A stretch of DNA of 64,000 nucleotides, from positions 1 to 64,000 of the forward strand of contig JAGBLF010000018.1 in assembly GCA_017635595.1 (NCBI GenBank), given 5' to 3'. The stretch comes from Alphaproteobacteria bacterium. Lineage in GTDB: Bacteria; Pseudomonadota; Alphaproteobacteria; RF32; CAG-239. Position 1 is the stretch's first letter, and every line of letters begins with the position of its first letter. The position numbers and the translations under genes are program-made. The notes under the pieces were generated by a model. The model ran no database searches, was not told the origin of the DNA, and saw only the letters and a program-made list of their open reading frames with translations. Below are positions 44,847 to 51,670 of the stretch, one piece after another.

Positions 44847-45505
44847 TAAGTAGTAAATTTATCCAATTCTTCAATAGCTTCATCAATTAAACGGCCTTGG
44901 TCCGTTTCTTTTAAGTATTGCCGAATAGCTTTTTGAGCTAAGTTGATTGATAAAGTTGCGGCCGATGAATTGATTTCATGATAAACTTTAGCCGTAGATG
45001 CTTTAATGCGCCGATCTGCTTCATCTTCTCTGATTTTCAGACTTTCCCGTAAATAAGCTAATTCTGTTTCTTTAGACCTGTTCAAAGAGACGCGAGCATT
45101 TTCAATAATCTGTTGCGCTTCCTTCTCGGCATTTTGGTATTTGCGTTCATAATCGGAAAGCAGAACTTGAGCATCATCACGCAATTTAGCCGCCTCGTCA
45201 ATTGAATTGATAACATTCTGAATACGGCGTTGCAATGCAGTCCTGATATAAAGAAACAACGGTTTAAGCAATACAATAACAGAAACAATAAAAGCTAAAC
45301 CGACCCAGAATTCGATTTCAGTATAAAAAGTGCCGGTATGCGTTTCGACAGCAGAGGTTTTATTTACCGCAGTATCAAAAATACCGGTCACATTTTCAGC
45401 AGCATCTATAATGGCACTTTGTGTCGCATCAATCAATTCATTGCCCTTGGACAATGTCCCTTGAAATGATTCCGTGACCGGAGAGGCGGCAATTTCTTCA
45501 TCCAT
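44846..45505 (-). CDS. atpF: ATP synthase F0 subunit b, with long N-terminal extension
   Basis: This is the peripheral stalk subunit of F0. The 219 residues contain one membrane helix (EFWVGLAFIVSVIVLLKPLF, about 67-86), followed by a long charged coiled coil with KLRDDAQVLLSDYERKYQNAEKEA. About 65 residues precede the membrane helix; in most b subunits the helix is near the N-terminus, so this extension is odd. The start overlaps the b' gene by 8 bp. Last gene of the F0 operon. The F1 genes are not in the window, as is usual in alphaproteobacteria. Confidence 0.88.
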   Translation of the reverse strand: MDEEIAASPVTESFQGTLSKGNELIDATQSAIIDAAENVTGIFDTAVNKTSAVETHTGTFYTEIEFWVGLAFIVSVIVLLKPLFLYIRTALQRRIQNVINSIDEAAKLRDDAQVLLSDYERKYQNAEKEAQQIIENARVSLNRSKETELAYLRESLKIREDEADRRIKASTAKVYHEINSSAATLSINLAQKAIRQYLKETDQGRLIDEAIEELDKFTT

Positions 45506-45986
45506 TGCTTTTCTCCTTTTTAGCGGCTTTGGCTATATCTTTTCGGCTGATTTTGCTAAATCCGAGTTTATTGACAATATCGAACGCCAGATCCTGGGAT
45601 ATGAGCTCGATTTGTTGATATGCCATCTCCTTCTCTTTTTCTAAAGTTGTTTCGTTGGTCAGAATTTTTTTATTACATTCATCACTTAAACTTTTTTCGG
45701 TTTGTTTAAGATAAACACTTGTTTCTCGTTGACTGTCTGCAATTTCTTTTTCGGCAACCGCTTTGGCTGTCGTTATGGCCTGATTATAGGCTTTTAGAGA
45801 CTGCTCGGCCTGCAGACGCAAATGCTCGGCCCTTTGAATAAAATCGTTAATTTTACGTTTGCGCTGTTCAATAATATCGGTTAATTTCGGCGTAATGCAC
45901 ACAGACAGCAATCCCCACAATGTGCAAAAGCACACGAGAAGCCAAAAAGCTTGCGATAAAAATGTTGAGACGTTTATCTGTGGCAT
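45498..45986 (-). CDS. atpF': ATP synthase F0 subunit b'
   Basis: Second peripheral-stalk subunit, found in alphaproteobacteria, cyanobacteria and plastids. The 162 residues have an N-terminal membrane helix (MPQINVSTFLSQAFWLLVCF...) and a charged coiled-coil domain (ITPKLTDIIEQRKRKINDFIQRAE). The MPQ..F..Q.FWL start is typical of b'. It lies 13 bp after atpE and overlaps atpF by 8 bp. Confidence 0.9.
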   Translation of the reverse strand: MPQINVSTFLSQAFWLLVCFCTLWGLLSVCITPKLTDIIEQRKRKINDFIQRAEHLRLQAEQSLKAYNQAITTAKAVAEKEIADSQRETSVYLKQTEKSLSDECNKKILTNETTLEKEKEMAYQQIELISQDLAFDIVNKLGFSKISRKDIAKAAKKEKSNG

Positions 45987-45999
45987 ATTGCCCCCGAAA

Positions 46000-46239
46000 T
46001 CAGAAGAAAATCAACAACACAGCAATAACAAACATATACAAAGCAATGGCCTCAATTGAACCCATGCCGATAAAACCGAAACTCTGCACATCTTTTTTAA
46101 CTTGCGGGTTACGGCCGACGGTTTCAATCAAAGTTGTCCATAATTTTGCTAAGCCCCAAGCGGTAACCGTCATCGCTAAAGCACAAAGACCGATGGCAAT
46201 ATAAGCAGCCGATTTATCTTGTAAAATTTCGTTTTCCAT
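46000..46239 (-). CDS. atpE: ATP synthase F0 subunit c, divergent glycine motif
   Basis: This is the proton-carrying rotor subunit. The 79 residues form two membrane helices around the polar loop GRNPQVKKD, with the essential carboxylate at Glu63 in SIEAIALYMFVIAVLL. The helix-1 GxGxGxG packing motif is poorly kept: the aligned stretch reads about VTAWGLAK (residues 25-32), with Ala, Trp and Thr at expected Gly positions. The Glu63 surroundings look proton-type; no Na+-type Gln/Ser-Thr set is obvious. AAAGGATAAAAA precedes ATG46239. Confidence 0.93.
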   Translation of the reverse strand: MENEILQDKSAAYIAIGLCALAMTVTAWGLAKLWTTLIETVGRNPQVKKDVQSFGFIGMGSIEAIALYMFVIAVLLIFF

Positions 46240-46265
46240 TTTTTATCCTTTCAGTTGGTTAAAGG

Positions 46266-46988
46266 TTATTCTTCGGTTATTGCCTGGCTCAAATATACGC
46301 AGCTGAGTATGGTATAAATATAAGCCTGCAATAACGCAATAAACATTTCAAACATAATGATACACATATCAATAACGAATGGGATTGCTCCGAAAATACC
46401 CAAAACGACTATGAACGATCCCAAAATTTTTAAGGTGATATGCCCGACGGACATATTAACCGCCAGACGAATAGTTAAGCTAAACGGTTTTGACAGCATG
46501 GACAGTATTTCTATCGGTACAATCAGCGGGGCCATTACCAATGGTATGCCATGCGGAAAAAATGTCCTGAAATACTCCCACCCGCGGTGTTTAAGGCCAA
46601 AAAATATATTAAGCAACAGACAAAATATCGAAAGTGTTCCGACAGCAGCAATATGCGAGGTAAAAGTAAAACTGTAAGGAAAAAGACCTAACAGATTGCC
46701 ACAAGCAATAAAAGTAAACAACGTAAAGACAAACGAAAAATATTTAACCCCATCCTTGCCCATTGTTTCACCAATCATTCCTTGAATAAAGTCATAAACT
46801 GCTTCGGATATGGCTTGCCCGGCAGAAGGAATAATATTACGTTTCCTTAAACAAATCTCGAAAAATAAAAACACGAAGGCGACGGTAATTACCATACACA
46901 AAGCCGAATTGGTAAACGATAAGTCAAAACCGTTTACCTGCCAAGGAATTATCCGTTTAATTTCAAATTGCTCTAAAGGGTTTTCCAT
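46266..46988 (-). CDS. atpB: ATP synthase F0 subunit a
   Basis: This is the stator subunit forming the proton half-channels. The 240 residues show several membrane helices, SFVFTLFTFIACGNLLGLFPYSF near the middle, the essential arginine in SLTIRLAVNMSVGHITLKIL, and the C-terminal LLQAYIYTILSCVYLSQAI with its conserved Gln. The length and motifs match alphaproteobacterial AtpB. GGGAG lies 7 bp before ATG46988. Second gene of the operon. Confidence 0.95.
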   Translation of the reverse strand: MENPLEQFEIKRIIPWQVNGFDLSFTNSALCMVITVAFVFLFFEICLRKRNIIPSAGQAISEAVYDFIQGMIGETMGKDGVKYFSFVFTLFTFIACGNLLGLFPYSFTFTSHIAAVGTLSIFCLLLNIFFGLKHRGWEYFRTFFPHGIPLVMAPLIVPIEILSMLSKPFSLTIRLAVNMSVGHITLKILGSFIVVLGIFGAIPFVIDMCIIMFEMFIALLQAYIYTILSCVYLSQAITEE

Positions 46989-46991
46989 AAA

Positions 46992-47288
46992 TTACTCCCG
47001 CGTGTCGTTATTTATACTGTTATATAATTTATAAATGTTTAAGATTCCCGCCGAAAAACCCAAAAAGGAAAGAATTATGGTAAAAATTGGCAAAGTTGAG
47101 CAAAAATCGTCTATCAGATAACCGATACATAAACCGATAAAAATCGGCGCAATAAAATCCGTAGTCATCTGTACGCCCAAATTATATTTGCGTATGGTTA
47201 CGGATGGCGATGCTCTATTTTCGGTTTGTCTTTTGAGGGAGGTTATTCTCTCATCAAGTTTTTGCAAATCTTGGGGTAATTCCGTCAT
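46992..47288 (-). CDS. atpI: ATP synthase assembly protein AtpI
   Basis: A small membrane protein that helps c-ring assembly or Mg2+ supply. The 98 residues have an N-terminal charged coil and two membrane helices (TDFIAPIFIGLCIGYLID; IFTIILSFLGFSAGILNIYK), typical of AtpI/AtpQ. ATG47288 is chosen; a TTG at 47303 would add five residues and start right after the upstream stop. It leads the F0 operon directly downstream of the DsbA-like gene. Confidence 0.85.
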   Translation of the reverse strand: MTELPQDLQKLDERITSLKRQTENRASPSVTIRKYNLGVQMTTDFIAPIFIGLCIGYLIDDFCSTLPIFTIILSFLGFSAGILNIYKLYNSINNDTRE

Positions 47289-47303
47289 TTGAAAATCCGT
47301 CAA

Positions 47304-48026
47304 CTACATGCGAGATAAACGGCTTTCGATATATTGTTTAAAATCATCGTAATTATGGACACCGTATACTATTTCATTTCCGTCACTTCCTTGGAAGAAA
47401 AATGCCGGTGTACCCTTAATACCCAAGCGGGTTATTGCTTCCTGACGATTTGAGATAATATCCTGAGCCGCACTATCATCGTTCATGCAAGCTTGAGCTT
47501 CGCTGTATGATAAACCGTATTCGGCAGCGTAGCGAACCAACTGTTCGTCATCACTGTCTAATACCCAAAAACGCTGCCGATCAAATAATCTGTTTAAAAA
47601 CCCAAAGTAATTTTCATATGTCAGACAATTAGATAATAAAGCTGCTTTCATAGACTTTTTATCTAACGGGAAATTCACAAAAATAACTCTGAGCTGTCCT
47701 TTATCAATATACTCTTCTTTTAATTTAGGCAGAATGTCATTATGAAAATCGGAACAATGCGGACAACCTAAAGAAGAATACTCATACAAGGTCAAAGGAG
47801 CACTGGCCGAACCTAAAGCGTATTTTTGCGAAGCACCGAGAGCAATATTACCCGGCAGAACGGTTGCTATACCATTTTTGACAGCGGCTTCGGCATCCGC
47901 TTTTAAATAAACAATATGTCCGTCGATATAAGCAAATCCCTTAAAGTTGAAATAAAATAAACCCGCTATGAAAAAAACAACAATTAAAGATAATGTGCTG
48001 CTTATTTTTTTGATTATACTTTCCAA
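47304..48026 (-). CDS. DsbA-family thiol:disulfide oxidoreductase
   Basis: A periplasmic thioredoxin-fold protein with the active site CPHC in LYEYSSLGCPHCSDFHN, followed by FVNFPLDKKS and the cis-Pro GTPAFFFQG, as in DsbA/BdbD-type proteins. A hydrophobic anchor lies at the N-terminus (ISSTLSLIVVFFIAGLFYF). A TTG at 48026 follows TAGGAG by 7 bp and gives 240 residues; an ATG at 48065 would overlap dciA by 29 bp without a ribosome-binding site. It is placed between dciA and atpI. Confidence 0.85.
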   Translation of the reverse strand: MESIIKKISSTLSLIVVFFIAGLFYFNFKGFAYIDGHIVYLKADAEAAVKNGIATVLPGNIALGASQKYALGSASAPLTLYEYSSLGCPHCSDFHNDILPKLKEEYIDKGQLRVIFVNFPLDKKSMKAALLSNCLTYENYFGFLNRLFDRQRFWVLDSDDEQLVRYAAEYGLSYSEAQACMNDDSAAQDIISNRQEAITRLGIKGTPAFFFQGSDGNEIVYGVHNYDDFKQYIESRLSRM

Positions 48027-48036
48027 AACAATACTC

Positions 48037-48558
48037 CTATTTTTTGCGCCGATTAAAAACGGCAATACCCAAATTTTTAAGGGTTTCCTTCAATTCGGGA
48101 TTACTGACATCCTTTATTAACTCCGTAATATATGATTCTTCGGCTTCGGTTACAAGATTTTTTTTCACGTTATCAATGTTTTTTTTGCTTATTAAAAAAT
48201 ATTCCGGATTGGTATTTTGTATAATTTTCAGTTTGCTGACGGCTTTATATCCGAAATATGTGTTAATTTTATCTAAGATTCGAGGTTCATTTTGGCGGAT
48301 TTCCATGGCGAAAGCGCCGCTTAAAACCGCTATAGTCAAGCAGCCGTCAGTTCGCTCGTCTTTACGAAAAGTCAGCTTTTGCGGCAAACTATACCGAGCT
48401 AGTTCTTCACCGATAATATGCTTCCAATTCGTCAATAAATCCGTTTCCATAAATCCGCGCGTGCCCAAAAGTTGTTTGGCCAGAGGCATTAGTGTTTTGC
48501 TGATACTTGTTAAGTCTTTAGATTTTCGTTCGGAACTGATGATAATTTTTTTTGCCAT
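48037..48558 (-). CDS. dciA: DciA-like DnaB helicase loader/operator (DUF721)
   Basis: The 173 residues show the DUF721 pattern: LLTNWKHIIGEELARYSLPQKL, then TDGCLTIAVLSGAFAMEIRQNEPRIL with a KH-like fold. The C-terminal helical extension is variable in this family. DciA is the ancestral loader of the replicative helicase in bacteria that lack DnaC or DnaI. It shares one base with the xerC stop and lies 10 bp before the DsbA-like gene. Confidence 0.85.
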   Translation of the reverse strand: MAKKIIISSERKSKDLTSISKTLMPLAKQLLGTRGFMETDLLTNWKHIIGEELARYSLPQKLTFRKDERTDGCLTIAVLSGAFAMEIRQNEPRILDKINTYFGYKAVSKLKIIQNTNPEYFLISKKNIDNVKKNLVTEAEESYITELIKDVSNPELKETLKNLGIAVFNRRKK

Positions 48559-49475
48559 TATGTTTTATCCTTTCCGTTAAAATGCGCCAAAGGATGTTTG
48601 GCAAATACGTTTTTCATTAAATTTTGTGAAGTTATGTGCGTATAAATTTCGGTCGTGGTAATATTTTCATGTCCGAGCATTTTTTGCACCGAGCGTAAAT
48701 CGGCATCATTATTTAGCAAATGCGTTGCAAACGAGTGCCTTAAAACATGCGGCGAAACTTTCAGCGGCGATATACCGCATTGTACGGCCAGATTTTTAAT
48801 ATCTTTGTAAAAAGCATCGCGGGTCAAATGACCGTCTGTAGCGGTTAAAGACGGAAATAACCAAGGGGATTCGCCGTTTTTTTTGATAAATTTATCCCTG
48901 AGAGATTGGTACTTTTGCAAAGTATTTGCCGTATGTGTGGCAAGAGGAACAAGACGTTCTTTACTGCCTTTTCCGAAAACGGTTACGATGTTTTTTTTGT
49001 AATTGACGGCATTGTGCGGTAAAGCTACCAACTCGGATACCCGCAGACCTGTGGCATACATCAGCTCAATCATCACGGCAATCCGGTGAATGCGATAGTC
49101 ATCACTGCTTTTGGCCGTATCTATAATGGCTTTAATTTCATCAACCGTTAAAAATTTAGGCAGCGGTTTTTCCTGTTGAGGTGTTAAAATATTTTGTGCC
49201 GGATTATTATCGATAATTTTTTCCGAATATAAAAACTTGCAAAATTCTTTAACGGCTGACAATTTACGCGCAATTGTTTTCGGCGCAAAACCGCGGGTAT
49301 GCAAATCTTGCACAAAGTTTTCGATGTCTGATTTGGTGAGACTGTCGTTTTCAATAAAAGGACCAAACTCGATAAATTGTCGCAAATCATTTTCATAGGC
49401 CGCAACGGAACTCGGTGCGGCGCCTTTTTCGGCGGACATCATTTGCAAAAAGTTATCGATTTGCGAGCCTAACAT
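48558..49475 (-). CDS. xerC: Tyrosine recombinase XerC/XerD type
   Basis: A site-specific recombinase that resolves chromosome dimers at dif. The 305 residues have an N-terminal SAM-like DNA-binding domain and the catalytic set: Arg in YATGLRVSELVAL, Lys in GKGSKERLVP, HVLRHSFATHLL, GHENITTTEIYTHI with the nucleophilic Tyr. XerC is chosen over XerD because of the dciA and replication-gene setting, but this is uncertain. Its ATG immediately follows the stop codon of the small membrane peptide gene. Confidence 0.85.
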   Translation of the reverse strand: MLGSQIDNFLQMMSAEKGAAPSSVAAYENDLRQFIEFGPFIENDSLTKSDIENFVQDLHTRGFAPKTIARKLSAVKEFCKFLYSEKIIDNNPAQNILTPQQEKPLPKFLTVDEIKAIIDTAKSSDDYRIHRIAVMIELMYATGLRVSELVALPHNAVNYKKNIVTVFGKGSKERLVPLATHTANTLQKYQSLRDKFIKKNGESPWLFPSLTATDGHLTRDAFYKDIKNLAVQCGISPLKVSPHVLRHSFATHLLNNDADLRSVQKMLGHENITTTEIYTHITSQNLMKNVFAKHPLAHFNGKDKT

Positions 49476-49631
49476 CTATTTTTCAAGCTTAACATCTATT
49501 TCTTGGGAAATATGTTCGGTTGGAACCTGAATATCCTGAACAACAACAAATCCGATACCGAAAATAATTGCCAAAACAACGGCATAAAAAAAGACTTTTG
49601 AATTATTCGTTGTCGCATAAGTTTTACGCAT
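49476..49631 (-). CDS. 51-residue single-pass membrane peptide upstream of xerC
   Basis: Reading the minus strand from ATG49631 gives 51 codons starting MRKTYATTNNSKVFFYAVVL and ending IDVKLEK. The stop TAG is directly followed by the xerC ATG. One hydrophobic helix (VFFYAVVLAIIFGIGFVVV, about 13-31) follows a positively charged N-terminus, so the C-terminus would be periplasmic. GAGGA lies 9 bp upstream. The precise junction with xerC and the good ribosome-binding site support a real gene. The function is unknown. Confidence 0.65.
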   Translation of the reverse strand: MRKTYATTNNSKVFFYAVVLAIIFGIGFVVVQDIQVPTEHISQEIDVKLEK

Positions 49632-49728
49632 TGCTATTTTTCCTCATAAGCTGTTAAAAAATATTGATTATATATTAACAAGGTTATATGGTTAGTCAAT
49701 AGTGAACAATTAAAAAAGAAATAATAAA

Positions 49729-50304
49729 ATGCCGAGAATTGATAAAATAATATTACTGGTCGGTTTAATGGGAAGCGGAAAAACCAGTGTCGGAAAGCGA
49801 TTAGCACGCCGGTTGTCGTTGCCGTTTATCGACGGTGATCAGGAAATTGAAAAAGCAGCGGGGTTGTCGCTTGTCGATGTGCTTAAATGCTTTGGCGAAA
49901 AAGAATACCGAGCCGGCGAAGAAAGAGTGATGAAACGTTTGTTGCAGGGTTCGCCCTGTGTTTTAGCTTCGGGCGGCGGTTCGTTTGTGGCATCGCAAAC
50001 CAGAGAATTGGCCAAAAATCATGCATTAACCATTTGGCTTAAGGCTGATATAGATACGCTGTACCATCGTACGGCCGGTCGTACACGTCGTCCGTTTTTA
50101 CTCGGGGATAATGATACGGTAAAGGCAAAATTACAAGAGTATATTACGGAGGAATACCCGTATTACTCTGAAGCGGATATCGTTGTCGAAACTCATGAAG
50201 AAAAAGTCGAAAACACTGTAAAACGCGTTGTTGCCGCCATTAATAACTTCTATAGAAAACAACAAAATGAGACGGTTCGTCCGACTAAACAACAATACAA
50301 TTAA
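49729..50304 (+). CDS. aroK: Shikimate kinase
   Basis: AroK phosphorylates shikimate in aromatic amino-acid synthesis. The 191 residues start with the P-loop LVGLMGSGKTSVGKRLA. PFIDGDQEIEKAAG (shikimate-binding Asp), VLASGGGSFV and the lid TAGRTRRPFLLG follow. The length is typical. It starts a plus-strand run, divergent from the xerC group. The usual partner aroB is absent here. Confidence 0.93.
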   Translation: MPRIDKIILLVGLMGSGKTSVGKRLARRLSLPFIDGDQEIEKAAGLSLVDVLKCFGEKEYRAGEERVMKRLLQGSPCVLASGGGSFVASQTRELAKNHALTIWLKADIDTLYHRTAGRTRRPFLLGDNDTVKAKLQEYITEEYPYYSEADIVVETHEEKVENTVKRVVAAINNFYRKQQNETVRPTKQQYN

Positions 50305-50352
50305 ACAGTCTTAGCGGCGTAAGATTGTTTATATTTACGAAAGGAAACAATT

Positions 50353-51063
50353 ATGCGCCAAAACAGCAGAACAAATGAGCAAATGCGGAATTTGGAAATA
50401 ATTCCGAATGTTAATCTTTATGCCGAAGGTTCATGCCTTATCAAATGCGGCAATACACATGTTTTATGCACGGCTTCGGTTGAAAATGAAGTGCCGGCGT
50501 GGTTAAAAGGGCAGGATAAAGGTTGGGTGACGGCAGAATATGCCTTGTTGCCGCGGTCTACTCAAACCCGTGTTGCTCGTGAAACAAAGGGCGCCGGCGG
50601 TCGAACTCATGAAATCCAGCGCTTGATAGGTCGCTCGCTGCGTGCGGCGGTTGACCTGCATGAAATGCCGGAAATCAGCATAAAAATCGACTGTGATGTG
50701 TTGCAGGCTGACGGCGGCACACGCACTGCGTCAATTTCTGGCGGGTTCGTGGCGTTATACTTAGCATTACAAAAGCTGGTGCAAGAAGGGCGCTTGCCGC
50801 GTAATCCGGTTAAAGAGTATGTGGCGGCTGTTTCTTGCGGTATTTGCAACGGCGAACCGGTTTTGGATTTGGATTATGCCGAAGATTCCCATGCCGATGC
50901 CGATACCAATTTTGTGCTGACCGAAAGCAATCGAATTGTCGAATTGCAAGCCACGGCCGAAGGGGCAACTTTTAACGAAGCCGAATTTAACGAGCTTTTC
51001 CGTTTGGCAAAAGCGGGTATACATCAAATTATTACGTTACAGAAAAAAGTCTTGGGAGAGTAA
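50353..51063 (+). CDS. rph: Ribonuclease PH
   Basis: This phosphorolytic 3' to 5' exoribonuclease trims tRNA 3' ends. The 236 residues contain [20 protein letters not shown], the signature [42 protein letters not shown] and [17 protein letters not shown]. The length and motifs are canonical. GAAAGGAAACAATT precedes ATG50353. It is one base from rdgB, the usual partner. Confidence 0.96.
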   Translation: MRQNSRTNEQMRNLEIIPNVNLYAEGSCLIKCGNTHVLCTASVENEVPAWLKGQDKGWVTAEYALLPRSTQTRVARETKGAGGRTHEIQRLIGRSLRAAVDLHEMPEISIKIDCDVLQADGGTRTASISGGFVALYLALQKLVQEGRLPRNPVKEYVAAVSCGICNGEPVLDLDYAEDSHADADTNFVLTESNRIVELQATAEGATFNEAEFNELFRLAKAGIHQIITLQKKVLGE

Positions 51064-51064
51064 A

Positions 51065-51658
51065 ATGAAAATCAAAGAATTGATATTTGCCAGCCATAAT
51101 GCCGGTAAAATTGCCGAGATAACCGATATGTTGGCTCCGCTGGGCATTAAGGTAAAATCGGCCGCGGATATGGATTTACCCGATGTTGAAGAAACCGGAA
51201 CAACGTTTGCCGAAAATTCGCTTTTGAAATCGCAAACCATTGCCAAAGCAACGGGTTTACCATGCATTGCCGACGATTCGGGCTTGTGCGTTGATGCTTT
51301 AAACGGTGCGCCTGGTGTTTATTCGGCACGTTATGCGCCTAACCGCGATTTTGATAAAGGTATGGATATTTTGCTGTCTGAAATGGAAAAAAGCGGTAAC
51401 TCGAGTCGAAAAGCGCACTTTTCCTGTGTGGTATCTTTAGCTTATCCGGACGGCGAGTATCATCTCTTTGAAGGGCGTGTCGACGGTCAGATTTCACGCG
51501 AAAAAATGCGCGGTGAAGGCGGATTCGGTTATGATCCGCTGTTTATACCCGACGGGTATGCCTGCAGTTTTGCGCAAATGAGCCACGAAGATAAAAACCG
51601 AATTTCGCACCGCGGGCGCGCTATGCAAAAATTTAAGGAATTTATTTCAAATTTGTAA
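51065..51658 (+). CDS. rdgB: Non-canonical purine NTP pyrophosphatase RdgB/HAM1
   Basis: RdgB removes ITP, dITP and XTP from the nucleotide pool. The 197 residues begin with FASHNAGKIAEI and continue with FAENSLLKSQTIAKATGLPCIADDSGLCVDAL, SARYA, GEGGFGYDPLF and the C-terminal SHRGRAM. ATG51065 follows GGAGAGTAAA. An in-frame Met 129 bp upstream lies inside rph and is rejected. It lies 12 bp before addB. Confidence 0.95.
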   Translation: MKIKELIFASHNAGKIAEITDMLAPLGIKVKSAADMDLPDVEETGTTFAENSLLKSQTIAKATGLPCIADDSGLCVDALNGAPGVYSARYAPNRDFDKGMDILLSEMEKSGNSSRKAHFSCVVSLAYPDGEYHLFEGRVDGQISREKMRGEGGFGYDPLFIPDGYACSFAQMSHEDKNRISHRGRAMQKFKEFISNL

Positions 51659-51670
51659 AGGACACATATA

